From NCBI GenBank assembly GCA_017517765.1, contig JAFWYE010000006.1, positions 496,001 to 560,000 of the forward strand: DNA of 64,000 nucleotides, in the 5' to 3' direction. This document shows, piece by piece, positions 50,284 to 58,254 of this stretch (position 1 is the first letter of the stretch; each line of letters begins with the position of its first letter). The translations under genes and the position numbers were made by a program. The stretch is from Bacilli bacterium (GTDB lineage: Bacteria; Bacillota_I; Bacilli_A; RFN20; DUOF01). Under the pieces are notes generated by a model that was not told where the DNA came from, did no database searches, and worked only from the letters and a program-made list of their open reading frames with translations.

Positions 50284-50826
50284 TTATTTCTTACCAGCTT
50301 TTTTACCAATCTTACGACGAACTCTTTCGCCTTTGTACATGATACCTTTTCCACCATATGGTTCAGGTTCTCTTACACTTCTGATAACGGCAGCCATTTG
50401 ACCTACTTTTTGTTTATCAATTCCACTTACAACGATTTCTGTAGCAGAAGGAACCTCTAATTTAACTCCTTCAACAGCTGAAATTGTTACAGGGTGAGAA
50501 TAACCAACGTTTAATACTACGTCAGTACCCTTTAATGCAGCACGGTAACCAATACCTTTGATTTCAAGATTCTTTACAAAACCTTGGCTTACACCTTCAA
50601 CCATACCATTTAATAATGCTCTAGTTGTACCATGTAATTGTTTTGTGTGCTTTTCATCATTAGCTCTTGTTACAGTAACTGTAGAACCGTCTACATTGAT
50701 TGTAATTAAATTTGAGAAAGTTCTAGTTAAAGTACCTTTGCTACCTGTTACAGTAACTGTAGAACCATTAACATCAATTTTAACTCCCTCAGGTAGATTA
50801 ATAACTTTATTTCCTATACGTGACAT
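50284..50826 (-). CDS. rplF: 50S ribosomal protein L6
   Basis: L6 supports the sarcin-ricin region near the factor-binding site. The 180-residue protein begins MSRIGNKVINLPEGVKIDVNG and has the C-terminal GIDKQKVGQMAAVIRSVREPEPYGGKGIMYKGE signature. Length is normal. It follows rpsH by 10 bases. Confidence 0.98.
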   Translation of the reverse strand: MSRIGNKVINLPEGVKIDVNGSTVTVTGSKGTLTRTFSNLITINVDGSTVTVTRANDEKHTKQLHGTTRALLNGMVEGVSQGFVKNLEIKGIGYRAALKGTDVVLNVGYSHPVTISAVEGVKLEVPSATEIVVSGIDKQKVGQMAAVIRSVREPEPYGGKGIMYKGERVRRKIGKKAGKK

Positions 50827-50836
50827 AAGTTACCTC

Positions 50837-51229
50837 CTACCATACATAAGCAAGCACTTCTCCGCCTGCTCCTAATTTTCTTGCATCTTTATCGCACATT
50901 AAACCTTTTGAAGTAGAAATAATTGCAATTCCTAATCCGTTTAATACCTTAGGTAATTCTGCAGCTTGTGCATATACTCTAAGACCAGGTTTAGATATAC
51001 GTTTGATTCCAGAAATTACTCTTTCTGTTCCACTATATTTTAAAGTTATAGTTAAAACTTTTTTATCTTCATTACTTACTGAGTAATCTGCGATATAACC
51101 TTCTTCTTTTAAAATCTTAGCGATTTCAACTTTAATTTTGCTTGAAGGCATTTCAACTAATTCGTTACGCATTTGGTTAGCATTACGAATTCTTGTAAGC
51201 ATATCTGCTATTGGATCTGTCATAACCAT
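50837..51229 (-). CDS. rpsH: 30S ribosomal protein S8
   Basis: S8 organises the central domain of 16S rRNA. The 130-residue protein begins [22 protein letters not shown] and ends with the conserved [31 protein letters not shown]. The ATG at 51229 gives the family N-terminus. It lies between rpsN and rplF. Confidence 0.98.
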   Translation of the reverse strand: MVMTDPIADMLTRIRNANQMRNELVEMPSSKIKVEIAKILKEEGYIADYSVSNEDKKVLTITLKYSGTERVISGIKRISKPGLRVYAQAAELPKVLNGLGIAIISTSKGLMCDKDARKLGAGGEVLAYVW

Positions 51230-51248
51230 ATTACACTATTCCTCCTTC

Positions 51249-51434
51249 TTACCAACTTGACTTCTTTAGTCCAGGAATTTCACCTTTGTAAGCTAATTCT
51301 CTTAGACAAATACGGCAAAGTTTAAATTTACGAATTACAGCATGAGGACGTCCACAACGTTCGCATCTAGTATATTCTCTAACTTTAAATTTCTTAGGGC
51401 GGTTGTATTTAACAACCATAGATTTCTTAGCCAT
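51249..51434 (-). CDS. rpsN: 30S ribosomal protein S14, type Z (zinc-binding)
   Basis: S14 is a small 30S head protein. This 61-residue form has zinc ligands Cys24, Cys27, Cys40 and Cys43 (RCERC and LCRIC) and ends [17 protein letters not shown]. The short, zinc-binding type inside the spc operon is usual in Bacillota. It lies 14 bases downstream of rplE. Confidence 0.98.
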   Translation of the reverse strand: MAKKSMVVKYNRPKKFKVREYTRCERCGRPHAVIRKFKLCRICLRELAYKGEIPGLKKSSW

Positions 51435-51448
51435 CGTTTCTTATCCTC

Positions 51449-52000
51449 CTACTTCTCAAACGGCATACCTAGACCTTCAAGTAAGCTATATGCTTCCTTG
51501 TTAGTATTAGCCGTTGTTACTATTACTACATCCATTCCTCTTACAACATTAACTTCATCATAGTTAATTTCAGGGAAGATGATTTGTTCTTTAACACCTA
51601 AAGTGTAGTTTCCTTTTCCATCGAAAGCAGTCTTGCTTACACCACGGAAGTCTCTTACACGAGGAAGAGATATGTTGAATAACTTATCTAAGAATTCATA
51701 CATTCTTTCTCCTCTAAGTGTTACTTTACAACCAATCTCAGCACCTTCTCTTAATTTGAAAGTAGCGATTGATTTTTTAGCTTTTGTGATTACTGGTTTT
51801 TGACCAGTGATTGCAGTAAGTTCTCTTACTGATTCTTCTAATAACTTAGAATTCTTTGTTGCGTCACCAACACCGATGTTGATAACTACTTTTTCAATTT
51901 TTGGTGTTTGCATAACTGAAGTATATCCATACTCTTTGATTAAAGCAGGAACTACTGTTTCTTTATACAAACTTTTTAATCTTGTTGAATTATTAGCCAT
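51449..52000 (-). CDS. rplE: 50S ribosomal protein L5
   Basis: L5 binds 5S rRNA and forms part of the central protuberance. The 183-residue protein has [38 protein letters not shown] near its start, [28 protein letters not shown] in the middle and ends [17 protein letters not shown], with typical length. It is in the spc operon after rplX. Confidence 0.98.
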   Translation of the reverse strand: MANNSTRLKSLYKETVVPALIKEYGYTSVMQTPKIEKVVINIGVGDATKNSKLLEESVRELTAITGQKPVITKAKKSIATFKLREGAEIGCKVTLRGERMYEFLDKLFNISLPRVRDFRGVSKTAFDGKGNYTLGVKEQIIFPEINYDEVNVVRGMDVVIVTTANTNKEAYSLLEGLGMPFEK

Positions 52001-52012
52001 ACTTTAACCTCC

Positions 52013-52321
52013 TTATGCAATTACAGTAGATGACTTCTTAGCCACTCTAACTTTTTTACCATTTTCAACTTTATATCCAACCTTTGTTGGCTTGTTAGTT
52101 TTAGGATCTACAAGAGCAACATTTGATACGTGGATTGGAGCTTCTTTTTCAACAATTTTACCTTCAGGATTTGTTTGGCTAGGTTTAACATGCTTTTTGA
52201 TCATGTTAACTCCACCAACTACTACCTTATTCTCTTTTGCTAATACAGAAGTTACAGTTCCTTCTTTACCTTTGTTACTTCCTGCGATTACAACAACTTT
52301 ATCACCTTTTTTAATTCTCAT
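52013..52321 (-). CDS. rplX: 50S ribosomal protein L24
   Basis: L24 helps begin assembly of the large subunit. The 102-residue protein starts with the KOW-type [23 protein letters not shown] and continues [36 protein letters not shown], as in other bacteria. It lies between rplN and rplE. Confidence 0.98.
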   Translation of the reverse strand: MRIKKGDKVVVIAGSNKGKEGTVTSVLAKENKVVVGGVNMIKKHVKPSQTNPEGKIVEKEAPIHVSNVALVDPKTNKPTKVGYKVENGKKVRVAKKSSTVIA

Positions 52322-52333
52322 TGTTTGTTCCTC

Positions 52334-52708
52334 CTATAATACCTCAGGTGCAAGAGATACGATCTTCATGCATCCAGGTCCTTTCTCACGTAATTCTCTA
52401 GCTACAGGGCCAAATACACGTGTTCCTCTAGGCATACCATCATCTTTGATTAATACAACAGCGTTGTCATCAAATTTAATGTGAGATCCGTCAGGTCTAT
52501 TAACACCATACTTAGTACGAACGATAATACCCTTAACTACATCTCCTTTTTTAACAGGAGCGTTAGGAATTGCATCCTTAACTGCACAAATAACGATATC
52601 ACCAATATTAGCGCTCTTTCTAAAAGAACCACCTAATAATCTAAATACTCTTACACTACGAGCACCTGAGTTATCAGCTACAACTAGATTTGTTTCATTA
52701 TGTATCAT
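52334..52708 (-). CDS. rplN: 50S ribosomal protein L14
   Basis: L14 contacts the small subunit. The 124-residue protein starts [27 protein letters not shown] and has the signature [39 protein letters not shown]. It is the first gene of the spc part of the cluster. Confidence 0.98.
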   Translation of the reverse strand: MIHNETNLVVADNSGARSVRVFRLLGGSFRKSANIGDIVICAVKDAIPNAPVKKGDVVKGIIVRTKYGVNRPDGSHIKFDDNAVVLIKDDGMPRGTRVFGPVARELREKGPGCMKIVSLAPEVL

Positions 52709-52719
52709 ATTGTTACCTC

Positions 52720-52983
52720 CTACTCAGAAATACTAGCCTTTTTAACTACTTCTACTAAACGGAAATATTTAGTAGCAGATAAAGGTCTAGTTTCTTGAAT
52801 TTTTACTGTGTCACCCATTGAAGCAACACCATTTTCATCATGAGCTTTATATTTCTTAGAGCTTTTTACTCTTTTGTGATACAAAGAATGATTCTTATAA
52901 GTTTCTACTAAAACTACGATTGTTTTATCCATTTTATCTGACACAACAGTACCAGTTAAAATTCTTCTATTAGTATTTTCCAT
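52720..52983 (-). CDS. rpsQ: 30S ribosomal protein S17
   Basis: S17 binds the lower body of 16S rRNA. The 87-residue protein has [45 protein letters not shown] and the motif [24 protein letters not shown]. Length is normal. It follows rpmC by 20 bases. Confidence 0.98.
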   Translation of the reverse strand: MENTNRRILTGTVVSDKMDKTIVVLVETYKNHSLYHKRVKSSKKYKAHDENGVASMGDTVKIQETRPLSATKYFRLVEVVKKASISE

Positions 52984-53003
52984 AATCTATTTTATCCTCC
53001 CTA

Positions 53004-53195
53004 CTATTGTGCCTTTCTTTCTTCAAGAACTGTTAACATACGAGCAATAGTTCTACGTATATTTTTTAATTCATTAGGATTCTCTAATTGTCCAGTAGCA
53101 TGTTGGAATCTTAATGCACATAAATCTTGCTTTAATTCTCTTACCTTGTTTTCAATTTCAGATGTTTCTAATTCCTTAATTTCCTTTACGTTCAT
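53004..53195 (-). CDS. rpmC: 50S ribosomal protein L29
   Basis: L29 lies at the tunnel exit. The 63-residue protein has the two-helix pattern MNVKEIKELETSEIENKVRELKQDLCALRFQHATGQLENPNELKNIRRTIARMLT. A small cysteine in helix 1 is unusual but not diagnostic. It follows rplP by 2 bases in the S10 cluster. Confidence 0.96.
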   Translation of the reverse strand: MNVKEIKELETSEIENKVRELKQDLCALRFQHATGQLENPNELKNIRRTIARMLTVLEERKAQ

Positions 53196-53197
53196 TA

Positions 53198-53614
53198 TTA
53201 CTCACCAGCCTTTCTTGTTACGATTTTACATTTAATTGGTAATTTGTGAGAAGCTAATCTTAATGCCTCTCTTGCTAATTCTTCATTAATTCCATCCATT
53301 TCGAATAAAATTGTTCCAGTCTTAACAACTGCTACCCACTTATCAGGAGCACCTTTTCCAGATCCCATACGAACTTGTAAAGGCTTCTTACTCTTTGATA
53401 GATGAGGGAATACTCTGATCCAGATTTTTCCTTGTCTTTTTGTATATCTTGCTAAGCAAATACGAGCAGCTTCAATTTGGTGATTGTCAATCCAAGCTCC
53501 TTCAGCAGCTTGTAAACCATAAGTTCCAAATGATAACTCAGAATTTCCTTTTGCCTTACCTTCATAAGATACTTTATGAGGTCTTCTATATTTAACTCTC
53601 TTTGGCATTAACAT
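53198..53614 (-). CDS. rplP: 50S ribosomal protein L16
   Basis: L16 organises the A-site region of the large subunit. The 138-residue protein begins [36 protein letters not shown] and contains the conserved KMGSGKG-like [27 protein letters not shown]. The first ATG has the better GGAG spacing and matches the [11 protein letters not shown]-type family N-terminus. It follows rpsC by 5 bases. Confidence 0.97.
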   Translation of the reverse strand: MLMPKRVKYRRPHKVSYEGKAKGNSELSFGTYGLQAAEGAWIDNHQIEAARICLARYTKRQGKIWIRVFPHLSKSKKPLQVRMGSGKGAPDKWVAVVKTGTILFEMDGINEELAREALRLASHKLPIKCKIVTRKAGE

Positions 53615-53619
53615 ATAGA

Positions 53620-54294
53620 TTACTCTCCTTTCTCTTCAGCTTTAGCTGATTTCTTTTCAGGAAGGATTTCACCACGACAAATCCATACTTTAACACCTAA
53701 TTTACCATATGTAGTAGCAGCTTCGCTATTAGCATAATCGATATCAGCTCTTATTGTATGTAGTGGTACTACACCTTCACTATAACCTTCACTTCTTGCG
53801 ATATCAGCACCACCTAGACGTCCAGAAACGCTAGTTTTGATACCTTTAGCTCCAGCCTTCATAACTCTTTGAATAGCCTTCTTTTGAACTGTTCTGAATG
53901 AAGCACGGTTTTCTAATTGCTCAGCAATCCATTTTGCGATAACTGTAGCATCTAAATCTGGATTACTAACTTCTTTAACATTGATTTTTACATTTTTACC
54001 ATGAGCAATTTTAGCAATCTTCTTTGATAATGCTTTAACATCATTACCATCTTGACCTAAAATTACAGCAGGTTTTAAAGCAGAAACGTTAACTGTTACG
54101 CTATCTTTTGTTTTTTCGATTTCAACCTTAGATACTACAGCATCCTTGAATTTAGGAGTATTGCTGATTAATTCTCTAATTTTGATATCTTCGTGTAAAT
54201 ATGTAGCATAGTCTTGCTTACTAGCAAACCATTTTGAATCCCAGTCTTTATTAACACCTATACGTAATCCAACTGGACTAACCTTTTGACCCAT
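53620..54294 (-). CDS. rpsC: 30S ribosomal protein S3
   Basis: S3 is at the mRNA entry tunnel with helicase activity. The 224-residue protein begins [23 protein letters not shown], has a KH-type domain near residues 60-115 and the C-terminal [54 protein letters not shown]. It lies between rplV and rplP. Confidence 0.98.
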   Translation of the reverse strand: MGQKVSPVGLRIGVNKDWDSKWFASKQDYATYLHEDIKIRELISNTPKFKDAVVSKVEIEKTKDSVTVNVSALKPAVILGQDGNDVKALSKKIAKIAHGKNVKINVKEVSNPDLDATVIAKWIAEQLENRASFRTVQKKAIQRVMKAGAKGIKTSVSGRLGGADIARSEGYSEGVVPLHTIRADIDYANSEAATTYGKLGVKVWICRGEILPEKKSAKAEEKGE

Positions 54295-54308
54295 CTTTAA
54301 CGTTCCTC

Positions 54309-54653
54309 CTATCTTTCTGCAACTACCACATTGATGTGGCTAGTTCTTCTTACTAAACCAGAAGCTCTTCCTTTAGCTCTTGGCATATATCTTTTCATCT
54401 TAATACCTTCATCAGCATAGATTTCTTTGATATATAATTTATCTTTATTCATACCATGGTTATTTACAGCATTGCTTGCAGCACTGTGAACTAACTTTAA
54501 TACGATTGGGCATGCAGCCTTATTAACATTTTTTAAAATTGCTTCAGCTTCTTCAACTGATTTTCCTCTAACTAGATCGATAACTAATCTAGCTTTTCTA
54601 GGAGTTACACCAACACTTCTTACTGATGCTCTTGCTTCAATTACGTTTTCCAT
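54309..54653 (-). CDS. rplV: 50S ribosomal protein L22
   Basis: L22 lines the exit tunnel. The 114-residue protein has [56 protein letters not shown] and the beta-hairpin region ending [22 protein letters not shown]. It follows rpsS by 12 bases. Confidence 0.98.
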   Translation of the reverse strand: MENVIEARASVRSVGVTPRKARLVIDLVRGKSVEEAEAILKNVNKAACPIVLKLVHSAASNAVNNHGMNKDKLYIKEIYADEGIKMKRYMPRAKGRASGLVRRTSHINVVVAER

Positions 54654-54664
54654 CGTGCTACCTC

Positions 54665-54961
54665 CTACTTCTTGTTAGCATATGCAGCCTTATCTTCTGC
54701 AGTATGTCCTTTATGACCTGTATATTTTCTTGTTTGTGAGAACTCACCAAGTTTGTGTCCTACCATATCTTCAGTAACATATACTGGAACGAAATCCTTA
54801 CCATTATGTACAGCGAATGTTTTTCCAATAAAGTTAGGGAAAATTGTAGATCTTCTTGACCAAGTTTTAATAACCTCATTCTTGTTAGCAGCGTCTAATG
54901 CTTCAACTTTCTTCATTAAACTAGCTTCACAATAAGGTCCTTTCTTTAAGCTACGTGACAT
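54665..54961 (-). CDS. rpsS: 30S ribosomal protein S19
   Basis: S19 is in the 30S head next to S13. The 98-residue protein has [83 protein letters not shown], the usual sequence. It is slightly longer than the standard 92 residues at the C-terminus. It follows rplB by 15 bases. Confidence 0.98.
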   Translation of the reverse strand: MSRSLKKGPYCEASLMKKVEALDAANKNEVIKTWSRRSTIFPNFIGKTFAVHNGKDFVPVYVTEDMVGHKLGEFSQTRKYTGHKGHTAEDKAAYANKK

Positions 54962-54975
54962 TTCTTCTTTCCCCC

Positions 54976-55809
54976 TTACTTACTATTTCTGCTCTTCATA
55001 ATTAATTTAGAAGAAGCTTTCTTACTATTTCTTGTCTTAACTCCAAGAGCACGTTTACCCCAAGGAGTTCTTGGTGCATCATGTCCTACTGGGTTCTTAC
55101 CTTCTCCACCACCATGAGGGTGATCGTTAGGGTTCATAACTGCTCCACGAACTGTAGGTCTGATACCTTTCCATCTGTTACGTCCAGCTTTACCATAGTT
55201 TACTAATTCGTAATCTTCGTTTCCTACAACTCCTACAGTAGCTCTACATTCACCTAAGAATTTTCTTACTTCTTTAGAAGTTAATCTTACGATTACGTAT
55301 TTTCCTTCTTTACCAAGGATTTGAGCGCTTGTACCAGCAGCTCTTACAAGTTGTCCACCCTTACCAGGAGTTAACTCGATATTGTGGATAAATGTACCTT
55401 CAGGTATGTTCTTTAAGCACATAGCATTTCCTATTTGAACGTCTGTGCTTTCTCCTGAAACAACTTTATCTCCTACATTTAAGTTTTGAGGAGCTAAGAT
55501 ATATCTCTTTTCTCCATCAACATAGTTGATTAATGCAATGTTTGCACTTCTGTTTGGATCGTATTCGATTGAAGCAACTCTTCCTTCGATATTATCCTTA
55601 TTTCTTTTGAAATCGATTAAACGATACTTTCTTTTAGCACCACCACCGATATGGCGACAAGTGATAACCCCTTGATTATTTCTTCCACCAGTTTTCTTTA
55701 CAGAAACTGTTAATGATTTTTCAGGAGTTGATTTTGTGATTTCACTATTTGTTAAAGTAGTCATATCACGACGGCCATTTGTTATTGGCTTATATACTTT
55801 AATTCCCAT
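54976..55809 (-). CDS. rplB: 50S ribosomal protein L2
   Basis: L2 is needed for subunit association and peptidyl transfer. The 277-residue protein begins [27 protein letters not shown] and has the signature [52 protein letters not shown], which includes the essential histidine. Length is normal. It lies after rplW. Confidence 0.99.
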   Translation of the reverse strand: MGIKVYKPITNGRRDMTTLTNSEITKSTPEKSLTVSVKKTGGRNNQGVITCRHIGGGAKRKYRLIDFKRNKDNIEGRVASIEYDPNRSANIALINYVDGEKRYILAPQNLNVGDKVVSGESTDVQIGNAMCLKNIPEGTFIHNIELTPGKGGQLVRAAGTSAQILGKEGKYVIVRLTSKEVRKFLGECRATVGVVGNEDYELVNYGKAGRNRWKGIRPTVRGAVMNPNDHPHGGGEGKNPVGHDAPRTPWGKRALGVKTRNSKKASSKLIMKSRNSK

Positions 55810-55846
55810 TTTATTTCCTCCTATATTTATATATACCTTATATTAA

Positions 55847-56182
55847 TTATTGATTATCTTTTAATAAATCAAGAGATTGTCCTTCAGCTAAAGTAATGAT
55901 AGCTTTCTTGTAAGAACTAGTTGTACCGCTATATCTTCCAACTCTCTTGCTTCTTCCACGAACGTGAGAAGTGTTTACTTGCTTAACTTTTACACCAAAT
56001 AAAGATTCGAATGCATTTTTGATTTCAACTTTATTTGAATTTTTAGATACTTCAACAGTAATCTTGTTTAAGTTTTGCATATTAGACATTGTTTCTTCAG
56101 TTAAGATTGGTCTAATAATGCAATCACTACTCTTAATTGTTGCTGCCTTTACAACTTTTGCAGCTTCCTTTTTCTTTGCCAT
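55847..56182 (-). CDS. rplW: 50S ribosomal protein L23
   Basis: L23 is at the tunnel exit, where trigger factor and SRP bind. The 111-residue protein has IIRPILTEETMSNMQNLNKITVEVSKNSNKVEIKNAFESLFGVKVKQVNTSHVRGRSKRVGRYSGTTSSYKKAIITL and a basic N-terminal extension of about 20 residues. Its ATG overlaps the rplD stop codon by one base. Confidence 0.97.
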   Translation of the reverse strand: MAKKKEAAKVVKAATIKSSDCIIRPILTEETMSNMQNLNKITVEVSKNSNKVEIKNAFESLFGVKVKQVNTSHVRGRSKRVGRYSGTTSSYKKAIITLAEGQSLDLLKDNQ

Positions 56183-56814
56183 TATGCTAATACCTCCTCG
56201 ATTGTCTTAACAGCATCAACTGTCATAACAATTGAATCGCTATTAACTACATCATAAACATTAATTTCATCTGTAAATAAAACCATAACATTTTGTAAGT
56301 TTGCAACTGACATTAATGCTTCATAGTTAACACTGTTTTCGCTTACTACAAATAATGTTTTATTAGTAGTCTTTAAATTGCTTAACATTTCAACAGCAGC
56401 CTTAGTCTTAGCAGCTTCATATTTGATTTCATCTACTAGAATAATACTCTTAGATTTAGCTTTAGCGCTTAGAGCAGACTTAAGAGCTAATCTATATTCT
56501 TTTTTGTTTTGTTTAATTTTATAGTTTTCTTCACCTGTAGGGCCAAATACAACTCCTCCACCTCTCCATTGTGGTGAACGTGTAGATCCTTGTCTAGCTC
56601 TTCCAGTTCCTTTTTGTCTCCATGGCTTTCTACCACCGCCGCTAACTTCGTCTCTCTTCTTTGTTTTAGCAGTTGCTTGACGTGTGTTTGATAGATATAC
56701 TTGAACAGCATCATAAACTACAGCTTCATTTGGTTCAACACCAAATACTTTTTTACTCAATGTATACTCTTCAACTTTTGAACCACTTAGATTTAAAACA
56801 TCTATTGCCTTCAT
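56182..56814 (-). CDS. rplD: 50S ribosomal protein L4
   Basis: L4 lines the tunnel and, in some bacteria, regulates the S10 operon. The 210-residue protein has KVFGVEPNEAVVYDAVQVYLSNTRQATAKTKKRDEVSGGGRKPWRQKGTGRARQGSTRSPQWRGGGVVFGP and a C-terminal helical domain. Length is normal. It lies between rplC and rplW. Confidence 0.98.
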   Translation of the reverse strand: MKAIDVLNLSGSKVEEYTLSKKVFGVEPNEAVVYDAVQVYLSNTRQATAKTKKRDEVSGGGRKPWRQKGTGRARQGSTRSPQWRGGGVVFGPTGEENYKIKQNKKEYRLALKSALSAKAKSKSIILVDEIKYEAAKTKAAVEMLSNLKTTNKTLFVVSENSVNYEALMSVANLQNVMVLFTDEINVYDVVNSDSIVMTVDAVKTIEEVLA

Positions 56815-56831
56815 CTTTCAGTTCCTCCTTC

Positions 56832-57524
56832 TTATTCGCTAACTGTAGACTCAGCAGTATAGTTTACCAATGTTTTAGCAGTTGGCATTTTGCTTTGAGC
56901 CTTAACAGCAGTTCTTACAGTAACTAAGCTCTTCTTAGGTCCTGGGATACAACCCTTAACTAAGATAGCATTTCTTGTTTCATCAACTGATACAACTTCT
57001 AAGTTAAGAACTGTAACTTGTTGATTTCCATAATGTCCTGGCATTTTCTTACCTGGGTGAATTCTGTTGTTTGTTCTACCAACAGTAGCCATTGATCCAA
57101 CACCTCTGTGGTATCCAGAACCATGTCCCTTAGGTCCGATTGAATAACCAAACTTCTTAATACTTCCAGAGAAACCTTTTCCCTTTGAAGTTCCAATTAC
57201 ATCTACAACGTCTCCTGCTTTGAAGATTCCAACTTTAACTTCATCGCCAACATTGTAAGAATTCATTTCATCTCCGCTAATTTCCTTAACAAACTTCTTA
57301 GGAGTTGTATTTGCCTTATCAAATATTCCTTTAGAAGGTTTATTAGTAATATTAGCTCTTTGTTCTTCATAACCCACTTGTAAAGCTTCATAACCATCGT
57401 TTTCTACAGTTTTCTTTTGTAATACAACGTTAGGTAAAACTTCAATAACAGTTACTGGCACCATAACTCCGTCAGTAGTGAATACTTGAGTCATACCAGC
57501 TTTTCTTCCTAATATAGATTTCAT
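56832..57524 (-). CDS. rplC: 50S ribosomal protein L3
   Basis: L3 starts assembly of the large subunit. The 230-residue protein begins [29 protein letters not shown] and has the signature [60 protein letters not shown], which includes the glutamine normally methylated. It follows rpsJ by 18 bases. Confidence 0.98.
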   Translation of the reverse strand: MKSILGRKAGMTQVFTTDGVMVPVTVIEVLPNVVLQKKTVENDGYEALQVGYEEQRANITNKPSKGIFDKANTTPKKFVKEISGDEMNSYNVGDEVKVGIFKAGDVVDVIGTSKGKGFSGSIKKFGYSIGPKGHGSGYHRGVGSMATVGRTNNRIHPGKKMPGHYGNQQVTVLNLEVVSVDETRNAILVKGCIPGPKKSLVTVRTAVKAQSKMPTAKTLVNYTAESTVSE

Positions 57525-57542
57525 TCTTCATTACCTCCTTAA

Positions 57543-57854
57543 TTATAGTTTGATTTCGATATCAACACCGCTTGGTAGATCTAATCTTGTAAGAGTATCT
57601 ACTGTCTTAGCAGTTGGGTTAACGATATCGATCAATCTCTTGTGAGTCTTCATTTCGAATTGCTCGCGTGAATCCTTATACTTGTGTACAGCTCTTAGGA
57701 TAGTGTAAACTTGTTTCTCTGTTGGTAGAGGTACAGGTCCTACAACCTTTGCTCCTGTAGCTTTTGCTGCTTCAATAATTCTTAAAGATGAAGCATCTAA
57801 AATTTTGTGATCGTATGCCTTAAGCTTTATACGAATCTTGTTTTCTTTTGCCAT
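57543..57854 (-). CDS. rpsJ: 30S ribosomal protein S10
   Basis: S10 is in the 30S head and also binds NusB in antitermination. The 103-residue protein begins [103 protein letters not shown], of standard length and sequence. It is the first gene of the S10 cluster; GAGGAGG precedes the ATG. Confidence 0.98.
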   Translation of the reverse strand: MAKENKIRIKLKAYDHKILDASSLRIIEAAKATGAKVVGPVPLPTEKQVYTILRAVHKYKDSREQFEMKTHKRLIDIVNPTAKTVDTLTRLDLPSGVDIEIKL

Positions 57855-57869
57855 TGTTCATTCCTCCTC

Positions 57870-57968
57870 GTCTAAAATCTGGCTTAGACAGTGCTCAATG
57901 TGAATTACCCGACAACCCATGACAACTCTTCTCGGTGTGTCGGCAACCTCCCAAATCATCGCACATGC
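57870..57968 (-). promoter_or_regulatory. S10 operon 5' leader with hairpin
   Basis: The leader between promoter and rpsJ forms a stem CCGACA/TGTCGG around a 23-base loop containing AAGAGTTGTC, which can pair internally. It may be a protein-binding regulatory leader, but it matches no class that I recognise. The whole gene-free stretch 57855-58254 holds this leader, the S10 promoter and the long terminator of the preceding gene; nothing else was seen. Confidence 0.4.
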
Positions 57969-57975
57969 GACTAAG

Positions 57976-58004
57976 ATTATATAATAGGGGTATTGCATTG
58001 TCAA
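57976..58004 (-). promoter_or_regulatory. S10 operon promoter (perfect consensus)
   Basis: On the minus strand a perfect TTGACA and a perfect TATAAT with a 17-base spacer, the strongest promoter in the window. No other convincing promoter was seen from here to the terminator at 43394. Confidence 0.85.
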
Positions 58005-58137
58005 GTACTTTTTCAAAAAAATAAAAATTATTTTTTTATATATTATTTACAATAATATATAACTTTACTATATTTAACCGTTTTAAAATCAAATCAGTTT
58101 CATTTCGATCTTCTTTTTGCTCACCTATTAACTAAAC

Positions 58138-58208
58138 AAAAAAGCATTCATTCGAGTTGAATCACGTGGCATTTTATGCCGTTTTTCAAACTTTTTTGAA
58201 TGCTTTTT
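58138..58208 (-). terminator. Long, three-tier hairpin, probable terminator of the P-type ATPase gene
   Basis: An outer 13-bp stem (AAAAAAGCATTCA with TGAATGCTTTTTT), a middle partial stem (AGTTTGAA with TTCAACT, one bulge) and an inner GGCAT/ATGCC hairpin with AAA-type loop, about 70 bases in all, followed by a T-run. It lies 45 bases after the ATPase stop codon. Longer and more layered than an ordinary terminator. Confidence 0.65.
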
Positions 58209-58254
58209 TTACTTTTTTTATATGTTTCAAGCTAACTTGTTTGGTAATTATTTT

